Below, in pieces: positions 6,327 through 13,061 of a stretch of DNA of 16,981 nt. Positions within the stretch are counted from its first letter, which is position 1; each line of letters opens with the position of its first letter. Source of the DNA: an uncultured bacterium (lineage in GTDB: Bacteria > Verrucomicrobiota > Lentisphaeria > Oligosphaerales > Oligosphaeraceae); assembly GCA_900548225.1 (NCBI GenBank), contig URJM01000045.1:1-16981 (forward strand), in the 5' to 3' direction. The notes beneath the pieces are model-generated. The model was not told the DNA's origin. It was given only the letters and a program-made list of their open reading frames with translations, and searched no databases. A program made the translations under genes and the position numbers.

Positions 6327-7094
6327 TCAAGTTGGATTGAAGCTTGGTCCAAGATACACCTTCCTGGCATTCTCGTCTTGGACGAGTGCCTCTCCTGTTC
6401 CGGCGAAGAGGATTTCGCCGGCGCAGATAAGGTATGCCCTGTCGACAATTGCGAGGGTCTCCCGGACATTATGGTCTGTAATCAGGATGCCGAGCCCCCT
6501 GTCCCTGAGAGTCGCGATGATTTTCTGGACTTCGAAGACATTCTTCGGGTCTACTCCTCCGAATGGTTCGTCGAGCATCAGGAAATCCGGGCATGTAGCC
6601 ATTGCCCGTGTGATTTCGAGTCGTCTTCTCTCTCCTCCGGAGAGTGTGAGCGCCTTTTGGTCTGCGAGATGTGAGAGCTGCAGTTCGTCGAGGAGTTCCT
6701 GGAGCCTCTCCCTTCTCTGGGCGGCAGTCAGGTCAAGCGTCTCCAGGACGGCTTCGACATTTTCGCGGACGGTCAGTTTTCTGAAGATGGATGGTTCCTG
6801 GGCGAGATATCCCATTCCCAGGCGTGCCCGCTTGTACATCGGGAGCTTTGAGATATCCTCTCCCCGGAAGCGGATTGTCCCTCCATCGGGGGCGATCATT
6901 CCGACAATCATGTAGAACGACGTTGTCTTTCCCGCGCCATTTGGCCCCAGGAGCCCCACGACCTCCCCTGGGTGGACATGGAGTGAGACATCGTTGACGA
7001 CGCACCGCCCGCCATAGACCTTCCGGAGGTGTTCCGCCTGCAGCAGCGGCGTCCTCTCCGCCTTTGGGGTTTTGTTTTCGGCGGGTGCTGTCAT
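6327..7094 (-). CDS. lptB: LPS export ABC transporter ATPase LptB
   Basis: LptB is the cytoplasmic ATPase that drives LPS extraction from the inner membrane with LptF and LptG. From the ATG at 7094 it has 255 residues, close to the usual 240. Motifs in order: Walker A GPNGAGKT at 50-57, Q-loop YLAQEPSIF at 96-104, signature LSGGE at 151-155, Walker B FLMLDE at 171-176 followed by PFGGVDP, and the switch His in ITDHNVRE at 205-212. The LAQEPSIFRKLTVREN and DEPFGGVDP wording is characteristic of LptB. An open frame continues upstream to 7319, but that extension is basic shadow sequence inside lptA. The chosen start overlaps the lptA stop as ATGA and has GGAAGAGGG upstream, indicating translational coupling. 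Confidence 0.95.
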   Translation of the reverse strand: MTAPAENKTPKAERTPLLQAEHLRKVYGGRCVVNDVSLHVHPGEVVGLLGPNGAGKTTSFYMIVGMIAPDGGTIRFRGEDISKLPMYKRARLGMGYLAQEPSIFRKLTVRENVEAVLETLDLTAAQRRERLQELLDELQLSHLADQKALTLSGGERRRLEITRAMATCPDFLMLDEPFGGVDPKNVFEVQKIIATLRDRGLGILITDHNVRETLAIVDRAYLICAGEILFAGTGEALVQDENARKVYLGPSFNPT

Positions 7095-7699
7095 TTTCCC
7101 TCTTCCTTCTGTGGGGACGAGAATGCGTCCAGTCCTGGGATGAGCCCGGGCTTCTTGTCGCCCTTGCCTTCGATTGGGATAGTGATGACGGCCCTTGCGG
7201 CCTCGAATCGGTTTTCCTGGATGTGGTATGTGATTCTGGCGGAGTTCATGACCCGTCCCTCGGCCACGACGGTGCAATTGCCTTCCAGGACGATGGTTCC
7301 GGTGCCCTTCATGTCCCACTGCGCCTGGTCTCCCGTGGCTGACTTCCCGTCGGGGGTGTGGATTCTGACCCGCCCCGTGGCCTGGATCCTGTCAGGGGAC
7401 GAGGATGCCTCGTCTTCGGGGTAGAAGACCGTCATGTGGTCTGCGTTGAGGATAATCCTGACATTGTCTCCGGGCAGCTGGCTTCGCATGCTTTCCAGCG
7501 TATCCCCTTCCGGGATGAACACCACCTCGACATTTCCGTCGAGCTGTGCGCTCTTCTTAAGTTCCATCTCCATTCGGTCTGCGGCGATGGTGACCTTTCC
7601 CGAGACACTTGTCTTCGCGGGTGCGTCAGTGGATTCTGTCGCCTGTGCGAAGAGTGCGATGGCTGTGAGTGCCAGTGATATGGCGAGGAGTTTTTTCAT
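7091..7699 (-). CDS. lptA: LptA/OstA-like periplasmic LPS transport protein
   Basis: LptA forms the periplasmic bridge that carries LPS between the inner-membrane complex and LptD. The 202-residue product from 7699 begins with a clear signal peptide (MKKLLAISLALTAIALFAQA). An OstA-type beta-strand repeat follows: VTIAADRMEMELKKSAQLDGNVEV, then GDNVRIILNADHMTVFY, then IQATGRVRIHTPDGKSATGDQAQW. This fits the usual alternation of xxAdxmeyd and G-N-V segments. An alternative ATG at 7732 would add eleven basic residues and has an AGGAG placed too close to it. The gene lies four bases after the lptC-like stop and overlaps lptB by four. The assignment rests on the fold pattern and the position beside lptB; sequence identity to the E. 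coli protein looks low. Confidence 0.82.
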   Translation of the reverse strand: MKKLLAISLALTAIALFAQATESTDAPAKTSVSGKVTIAADRMEMELKKSAQLDGNVEVVFIPEGDTLESMRSQLPGDNVRIILNADHMTVFYPEDEASSSPDRIQATGRVRIHTPDGKSATGDQAQWDMKGTGTIVLEGNCTVVAEGRVMNSARITYHIQENRFEAARAVITIPIEGKGDKKPGLIPGLDAFSSPQKEEGK

Positions 7700-7703
7700 C
7701 GAT

Positions 7704-8240
7704 TTATTTCGTCGGGATTGTCGGGAGCGCATTCTCCTTTGGGGAGGAGCTCCACTTTTTGACGGCGTCGATTTGGAACTGGATTTTGACTGCGTCCCTG
7801 ATGACGAGCCGGAGTCCGTCCTGCTGGTCTTTCCAGTAGAAGTCGTATCCTATGCCGTAGATTTCGAGGGAGTCGGGACCTGTGAGCTTGAGGACTCCGT
7901 CTCCCCTGAGCTGTTGCGTTTCGTGGTTGTAGATGCACCTGGGGCTTTCGAGGAGATACGTTCCGAAGGACGGGTCGTCCCCCTCGATTGTCATCCTGAA
8001 GTCCTGGAGATTGTAGACTGGGAGTGCGACCTGTGCCTCGTTGCCCTGGAGCTTCCAGAGGAAATTGCGTTTTCCGTCCTTGCTTGTGGCGACGCCGTTG
8101 GTCTGGAATCCCTTGACATCGATTTCCCCGATGGAGTCCATGTCGATAGACGCGGCCAGGAGTGTGGCGGCCGCCATCGCCATGCAGAGCAGGGCGGCGA
8201 ACTTCAGCAGATTACGGGCGTGTGGTCGCACCTTTGTCAC
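7704..8240 (-). CDS. lptC: LptC-like membrane-anchored LPS transport protein
   Basis: LptC is a bitopic inner-membrane protein that passes LPS from LptFG to LptA. From the GTG at 8240 the product has 178 residues. It has a short basic N-terminus, one hydrophobic segment (LLKFAALLCMAMAAATLLAA) and a periplasmic beta-rich part with the LptC/OstA pattern (WKLQGNEAQV, then LLESPRCIYNHETQQLRGDGVLKL, then LEIYGIGYDFYW). This start overlaps the kdsC stop as GTGA. The GTG at 8231 is a strong rival because AGGGAG sits about eight bases upstream of it. The ATG at 8303 would overlap kdsC by 67 bases and is less likely. Position between kdsC and lptA is the same as in E. coli and supports the call, which by sequence alone would be moderate. 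Confidence 0.75.
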   Translation of the reverse strand: MTKVRPHARNLLKFAALLCMAMAAATLLAASIDMDSIGEIDVKGFQTNGVATSKDGKRNFLWKLQGNEAQVALPVYNLQDFRMTIEGDDPSFGTYLLESPRCIYNHETQQLRGDGVLKLTGPDSLEIYGIGYDFYWKDQQDGLRLVIRDAVKIQFQIDAVKKWSSSPKENALPTIPTK

Positions 8241-8806
8241 TCCCTTGGGATTCTGTAGTGGAGGAGCTGGCTTTCCCAGGTGCCCTGCAGCTTCATGAGC
8301 CATTCGGCGGTTTCCCGGACGGCGCCGTGGCCTCCGAAGGCCTCCGTCTGGATGTCTGCGGCCGGCAGGACTTCCGGGGACGCGTCCCCGACTGCGACTC
8401 CGATGCCTGCGGTTGCCAATGCATGTCCGTCAATCATGTCGTCTCCGAGGAAGAGGCATTCCCCTGTGGAGAGTCCTCTTTCGCTGGCGATGTTTTCGAG
8501 GCTGAGCGCCTTGTTCCAGCACTCTTCGACGAGGAAGTCGAGCTTGAGCTCCGCCGCCCGGAACTGGTTTGCCTTGCTTCGCCGTCCGGAGATGACTCCT
8601 ACGACAAGTCCCGTCCGGCGCAGCATTGTGATTCCCGACCCGTCGCGGACGTGGAAGAACTTGATTTCATCCGGGGTTCCCGTGTAGCCGATTAGTCCAT
8701 TGGTGAGGACGCCGTCGACATCCAGCGCGACGAGTTTGATGCGTCGCGCGGCCTCCTCGACGGTGCATCCCGCCTTCTCGAACTTTTTGAGGGAGAGGGT
8801 CTTCAT
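8237..8806 (-). CDS. kdsC: 3-deoxy-D-manno-octulosonate 8-phosphate phosphatase
   Basis: KdsC removes phosphate from Kdo-8-phosphate, the third step of Kdo synthesis. The 189-residue protein is a small cap-less HAD phosphatase. VALDVDGVLTNG at 26-37 carries the nucleophile and acid Asp pair (D29, D31). VGVISGRRS is motif II. GECLFLGDDMIDGHAL is the metal-binding motif IV with its paired Asp. FFHVRDGSGITMLRRTG and the GVAVGDASPEV region are typical of KdsC rather than other HAD enzymes. Length is close to the usual 170-190. The ATG overlaps the kdsA stop as ATGA, so the two are likely translated together, and the stop overlaps the lptC-like start. Confidence 0.93.
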   Translation of the reverse strand: MKTLSLKKFEKAGCTVEEAARRIKLVALDVDGVLTNGLIGYTGTPDEIKFFHVRDGSGITMLRRTGLVVGVISGRRSKANQFRAAELKLDFLVEECWNKALSLENIASERGLSTGECLFLGDDMIDGHALATAGIGVAVGDASPEVLPAADIQTEAFGGHGAVRETAEWLMKLQGTWESQLLHYRIPRE

Positions 8807-9627
8807 TTGCAGATGGAGTGCAGTTGTTTCATGACTCCGAGAAGTTCCTTCAGGTCGGCCAGGCGCAGAGAGTTGGCGCCGTCCGAGAGCGCCTTTTCAG
8901 GTTCGGGGTGGATTTCCAGGAATAGCGCGTCGATTCCGACTGCGCATGCCGCCCGTGCCAATGGCTGCACGAATTCCCGGTTTCCCCCGGAGGAAGTGCC
9001 GTTGCCGCCCGGGAGCTGGACTGAATGCGTGGCGTCGAAGACGACTGGGCACCCCAGGGCCCGCATCGTCACGAGCCCCCGCATGTCCACGACCAGGTTG
9101 TGATATCCGAAGGTAGTTCCGCGGTCGGTCAGCATAATGCGTTCATTGCCAGTGGATTCGAGCTTTTTGACAACCCCTGACATATCCTCCGGCGCCAGGA
9201 ACTGGCCCTTCTTGACATTGACGGTTCTCCCCGTGCGCCCTGCCGCCAGAAGCAGGTCGGTCTGCCTGCAGAGAAATGCGGGGATCTGCAGGATGTCGGC
9301 CACCTTCGCGACCTTCTCGCACTGGCATGACTCATGGACATCCGTGACTACGGGGATATTGAATGCATCCTTGACATTCTGGAGCATTTCGAGGCCTGCC
9401 TCCTCGCCTGGCCCCCTGAATGCGCTGATGCTGGTCCGGTTTGCCTTGTCGAAGGACGCCTTGAAGACGTATGGCAGCCCCAGGGAGTCGCAGACCTCCT
9501 TTGCGGTCCCGGCGATTTCCAGGCAAAGTTCGTTGGATTCTGCGACGCAGGGTCCTGCAAGAACGACCAGCGGGTTTCCCGGACCGACGGGGACGCCTGG
9601 TGCGATATCAAAGGATTTGAGGCTCAT
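8803..9627 (-). CDS. kdsA: Kdo-8-phosphate synthase, metal-dependent type
   Basis: KdsA condenses arabinose-5-phosphate with phosphoenolpyruvate to give Kdo-8-phosphate in the cytoplasm. The 274-residue product has the standard length. LAGPCVAES at 23-31 contains Cys27, where the E. coli enzyme has Asn; Cys there marks the metal-dependent class II enzymes such as that of Aquifex. Further expected ligands are present in FDATHSVQLPGG (His) and LFLEIHPEPEKALSDGANS (Glu and Asp). YVFKASFDKANRTS at 53-66 is the substrate-binding Lys and Arg region. AAGGAAA lies about ten bases upstream of the ATG. It follows kdsB after 103 bases and is coupled to kdsC. Confidence 0.96.
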   Translation of the reverse strand: MSLKSFDIAPGVPVGPGNPLVVLAGPCVAESNELCLEIAGTAKEVCDSLGLPYVFKASFDKANRTSISAFRGPGEEAGLEMLQNVKDAFNIPVVTDVHESCQCEKVAKVADILQIPAFLCRQTDLLLAAGRTGRTVNVKKGQFLAPEDMSGVVKKLESTGNERIMLTDRGTTFGYHNLVVDMRGLVTMRALGCPVVFDATHSVQLPGGNGTSSGGNREFVQPLARAACAVGIDALFLEIHPEPEKALSDGANSLRLADLKELLGVMKQLHSICK

Positions 9628-9663
9628 TCGGATGGTATTTCCTTAGATTGTTTTTTGGGGATG

Positions 9664-9709
9664 CGCGGCACTTGCCGCGGATGGCGCCCGGTTCTCTCCT
9701 TGCCGGGCG
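9664..9709. other. Two stem-loops in the kdsB-kdsA spacer
   Basis: CGCGGCA at 9664-9670 pairs with TGCCGCG at 9673-9679 around two bases, or four if the closing pair opens. CGCCCGG at 9685-9691 pairs with CCGGGCG at 9703-9709 around 11 bases. Both lie within the 103-base spacer just upstream of kdsA. On the transcribed strand no T run follows. They could attenuate, process or protect the kdsA message; the first resembles the hairpin beside the fadL remnant. Confidence 0.45.
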
Positions 9710-9730
9710 GGGATCTCCGTGTGGCTGGGG

Positions 9731-10474
9731 CTACCGTCCTTGGATGGAGGTCTCCGCCAGAAGTTCCTCCACCCTGGCGATATCATCGGGGACATCCACG
9801 TCCGCCGAGCGCTCCGTTGTGACGATTACGCAGATTCTCGCGCCGTTCTCCAATGCCCGGAGCTGTTCCAGCTTTTCGCATGCCTCGAGGGTTCCGGTTG
9901 GCCATGAGACGAACTTTTCGAGGAAATCCCTGCGGTATGCGTAGAGCCCCCAGTGGAGGAGCGGCGTGGATTCCTGTCCTCCCTCCCTGGGGAAGGGAAT
10001 CAGAGAGCGGGAAAAATATAATGCCATATTGCGGTTGTCCAGAACCACCTTCACCGCGTTGGGATCCTGCGGATCCCTGCCGGCAATGTCTATGGGGACT
10101 GCCACGGTGCCCATCTCAGCGCCGGAGGTGCGCATCTGGCAGACGAGCTGGTGGAGGACCGTGGCGGGGATGAGGGGTTCGTCCCCCTGGACATTCACGA
10201 CGAGGTCCGCGTCAATCCCCTGGATAGCCTCCCAGATGCGGTCGCTTCCGGAGCGGCATTCGGGGCTGGTCATGACGGCCTTGCCGCCGAAGCCCAGGAC
10301 CACGTCGAAGATCCGCCGGTCGTCTGTGGCCACGAGCACACTTTCGAAGTCTTCGCATTTGCATGTGGACTCGTATGTCCACTGTATCATCGGCTTCCCT
10401 GCGATTAAGGCGAGGGGTTTTGCGGGGAAACGGGTGCTTCCGTATCGTGCTGGGATGACTGCGATTGTCTTCAT
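9731..10474 (-). CDS. kdsB: CMP-Kdo synthetase
   Basis: KdsB activates Kdo with CTP to CMP-Kdo, the donor for lipid A glycosylation. The 247-residue protein has the expected length and motifs. IPARYGSTRFPAKPL at 7-21 is the nucleotide-binding loop with the Arg and Lys residues, SGSDRIWEA at 75-83, and VNVQGDEPLI at 93-102 carries the metal-binding Asp. YFSRSLIPFPREG and HWGLYAYRRDFLEKF are the usual Kdo-binding strands, followed by LEACEKLEQLRALENG. The start has no strong ribosome site. The upstream gene, an FAD-dependent oxidoreductase, ends 33 bases before it on the same strand, so they may share a transcript. Confidence is high. Confidence 0.96.
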   Translation of the reverse strand: MKTIAVIPARYGSTRFPAKPLALIAGKPMIQWTYESTCKCEDFESVLVATDDRRIFDVVLGFGGKAVMTSPECRSGSDRIWEAIQGIDADLVVNVQGDEPLIPATVLHQLVCQMRTSGAEMGTVAVPIDIAGRDPQDPNAVKVVLDNRNMALYFSRSLIPFPREGGQESTPLLHWGLYAYRRDFLEKFVSWPTGTLEACEKLEQLRALENGARICVIVTTERSADVDVPDDIARVEELLAETSIQGR

Positions 10475-10507
10475 TTCGCGGGGTGTATTGTTCGGGTGTT
10501 GTTGTCG

Positions 10508-12868
10508 TCAGCGTCGTGGCGGGGTCTTTGCGGCGATTACCCGTCCAACATTTTTGTCTTTTGACGCGTCCTGGAGGAGTTCGTTTGCCACCTCGTCATC
10601 CCTGTCGCATTCGCGAAGCGTCTTTGCGGCGAGGATTCTGAGTGCGTCGATGATTTTCCTGTCGTCCTGGCTCAATGGTGCGTTGCAGAGCCTGTCGAGA
10701 GTGCTGCGCAGGAGATTTGCTGCGTTGTGCGTGGGCCAGCGTTGCAGGAAGAGCAGCAGATCGTAGAGGAATCGCATGTTCTCGGCACATTTCTTTGATG
10801 CCAGCAGCTTCAGGATTGTCTCCTGCGCTCCTCCGATGACCGTCAGCGCCCTCAGCGGCAGTGCGATGGCGGCGTCCGGCGCGTCTGGCGGGAGTTCCTT
10901 GAGTGCCGCCGCGAGCGCCTCCCGTCCGGAGGAGTCTCCGAGGAATGCGAGGAGCAGTGCGGTCTGGCTGTCGTTTTCCGCGTCGTAGATTGCCTGGAGT
11001 GCCCGCCTGCACTTGTCGGGGCGGCAGAAGATTTTCGCCAGCCTCATGGTTTCCGTCGACATGGCAGGGTGCGTGTGTGCGGTCTCCTCCTCTGCGACGT
11101 AGCTTTTGAGGGGCCTGCCTGTCTTGATGGCATACTCCGCCAGGCGGGCAGCCGCCCGTCCTTCCTCGGCGTGGCATTCAGGGGTGGCGCAGGCGGCAAG
11201 AAGGTCCCGATGAACTGAAATAGCCTGTCCGATGACGATTGTCCCCTCCATTCTGATTGGCAGGAAGACCTTGAGAGGCAGGGAGATATCGATTTCCGTG
11301 CCCGCCAGGTCCGTCATCCAGAGGAAGGGGTGTGTCGTATCGCGGAGTTCCGGGAGGCGTCCTCTGCATTGGACGATTGCCCCCGGGCATGTTCCTGCGG
11401 CGGCCTCCTGCGGCAGGAGGATTGTTTCGCCGAGGATGCGCCTTCTTGCCCTGGCGGAGGTTTCCGCGGGTGCCTTGCCGTTGTGTTTTCGGACGAGTGC
11501 GAGGGTGTCGTTCCATGGGTCGAATCCGCTTCGTCCGACGGCATTTTCGTCTTCGGAGAGGAGTGGATGGATGCGTGGCGTGACGAGTGTCCCCGGCGCG
11601 ACAGGGTCTTCCTCGAACGGCAGTCTGGTGGGGCTTCCCGCGGCTGCTGGAATTGCGGCGTTGCCCGTGGCGTCGATGAAGACCTTTGCCCGGAGGAGGC
11701 ATGTCTCCCCCGTGGCTGCCATGACGAGCACCCCCGTGGGTCGGCGTCCCTTCATGAGGACTCCCGCGACGCGGGAGTGTATCCAGACCCGCACCCCCTT
11801 TGAGAGCAGCGTGGCTATGGTTGCCCCGTGTGTCTCCGGGGAGATTTCCGCCAGCAGGGTGCGGATCCCCCTTTCGGCGGCGGCGAGTGCGGCCTGGGTT
11901 CCTGCGACTCCTCCTCCCAGTACCAGGAGGTCGCACTCTTCTTCGGTGTTGACGAGTGCGTTCAGGTCAAGGGAGACCCTTGCGGCATTGTGGGGCCGGA
12001 TGGTCCGTGTCTTCCAGAGGAGCGTCTCCTCCTCGGCGTCCCGCCTGGATTCGATTGGCAGAAACGCGGTGGCGACCGGAATGTCCGGAATCGTGTTTTT
12101 CAGGAGTTCCGTGACATCCAGGCCTTCGGCGCGGTATAGCCTCTGCTTGACGCCGTTTCCGATGCCGTTCCAGGAGTATTTCTGGAATGAGAAGGAGAGC
12201 CATTCCGCGCCTTCGACCTTGCTTTCGCCTGCGGCATCTGCGCGGAGCCTGGCTTCCGCGTCGAGCTTTGCCGGGAGGTCGTTTTCGCGGATTTGGATTC
12301 GCCTCTTGCATTGGAGGAACGGGGTTCCTGGCGCGGAGGCTGTATTGGGGAGCGTTGCTGTGACCTCAATGTCCTCGGAGGTGATTTCGGGGTCTCCGAG
12401 CAGATTCCATTGCAGGTCGCACTCCGCGAGGGCGCCTGAACGCCTGGCCAGGCGCATTTGGAACGGGAGCAGTTCATAGCAGGTCGCATCGACGACTGCC
12501 TTCGCCGCCACCGCGAAATAGCCGCCCGCCCCGAAGAATATCCATCCTGCCAGATTGCGGGAACCGGCCTCCGTCAATGGCCGCACAGGGACGGTTTCGA
12601 GCAGGAAGTCCGTGCCCGACTCGGCAAGCAGCGCGTCCATCCGTGCGCTGTTTTCGCGGACAGACGCCCCGGGGTCGAGGATTGTCGACCGCGAGAATCC
12701 ATCCAAGTCCAGCTGACCGATGAGGTCTGACGCCAGATTCTGCCCTTTGCATGTCAGCAGGACCTTTCGTCCAGCCCTTCTGCATCGCACTGCGAGTTCG
12801 CACCCAGCCAAAGTCCCGCCTACAATCAGAATATCGGCATCATAGATGACAGGGACTGGTATTTCCAT
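10508..12868 (-). CDS. FAD-dependent oxidoreductase with two Rossmann halves and helical C-terminus
   Basis: The 786-residue protein resembles the FAD_oxidored (PF12831) family, whose members are mostly uncharacterised. It has two nucleotide-binding starts. The first is ADILIVGGTLAGCELAVRCRRAG at 11-33 with AVVDATC at 124-130. The second is CDLLVLGGGVAGTQAALAAAERG at 312-334 with VFIDATGNAAIPAAAG at 396-411. The second has the better dinucleotide loop and the intact D-A-T-G, so it is the more likely FAD site; the first may be degenerate. LPIRMEGTIVIGQAIS at 536-551 matches the conserved C-terminal FAD motif of the family. From about 640 the sequence is mostly short helices, HEAT-like in appearance. 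There is no signal peptide. It lies 33 bases upstream of kdsB and may open the Kdo/Lpt operon. Substrate unknown; a link to LPS is only positional. Confidence 0.8.
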   Translation of the reverse strand: MEIPVPVIYDADILIVGGTLAGCELAVRCRRAGRKVLLTCKGQNLASDLIGQLDLDGFSRSTILDPGASVRENSARMDALLAESGTDFLLETVPVRPLTEAGSRNLAGWIFFGAGGYFAVAAKAVVDATCYELLPFQMRLARRSGALAECDLQWNLLGDPEITSEDIEVTATLPNTASAPGTPFLQCKRRIQIRENDLPAKLDAEARLRADAAGESKVEGAEWLSFSFQKYSWNGIGNGVKQRLYRAEGLDVTELLKNTIPDIPVATAFLPIESRRDAEEETLLWKTRTIRPHNAARVSLDLNALVNTEEECDLLVLGGGVAGTQAALAAAERGIRTLLAEISPETHGATIATLLSKGVRVWIHSRVAGVLMKGRRPTGVLVMAATGETCLLRAKVFIDATGNAAIPAAAGSPTRLPFEEDPVAPGTLVTPRIHPLLSEDENAVGRSGFDPWNDTLALVRKHNGKAPAETSARARRRILGETILLPQEAAAGTCPGAIVQCRGRLPELRDTTHPFLWMTDLAGTEIDISLPLKVFLPIRMEGTIVIGQAISVHRDLLAACATPECHAEEGRAAARLAEYAIKTGRPLKSYVAEEETAHTHPAMSTETMRLAKIFCRPDKCRRALQAIYDAENDSQTALLLAFLGDSSGREALAAALKELPPDAPDAAIALPLRALTVIGGAQETILKLLASKKCAENMRFLYDLLLFLQRWPTHNAANLLRSTLDRLCNAPLSQDDRKIIDALRILAAKTLRECDRDDEVANELLQDASKDKNVGRVIAAKTPPRR

Positions 12869-13061
12869 TGATAAGGGTAGGTGAAAATGCTATATTTCGC
12901 AGGTTGCGCGGCATGTGCGCATAACATAAGACGAGAGGTGGGATTCCGTGGGCAAAAAACTTCTTTCGTGACGGCTCGAATGCGCCGCATGCGGGGTTTT
13001 TTCTCAGGAAAACCAGCTGTCCCCGTCAAATCTGCCACTCCTTTTCCCCGTCTGTCCATCC
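12869..13061. promoter_or_regulatory. Divergent intergenic region
   Basis: These 193 bases separate the starts of the oxidoreductase (minus) and the glycosyltransferase (plus), so promoters for both should lie here. A weak plus-strand candidate is TTGCGC at 12904-12909 and TAAGAC at 12927-12932 with a 17-base spacer. A minus-strand AATATAGC near 12890 could be part of a -10 region, but I found no matching -35. A palindrome CCGCATGCGG at 12985-12994 is followed by GG and six T. Confidence 0.35.

Noticed and set aside
7095..7319. Upstream extension of LptB by 75 residues
   Set aside because: The extra residues are basic, low-complexity antisense-like sequence within lptA. The ATG at 7094 overlaps the lptA stop and has a ribosome site.
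11232..12479. Plus-strand open frame of 415 codons inside the oxidoreductase gene
   Set aside because: Ser, Arg and Ala rich shadow of the opposite strand, which has clear FAD motifs throughout.
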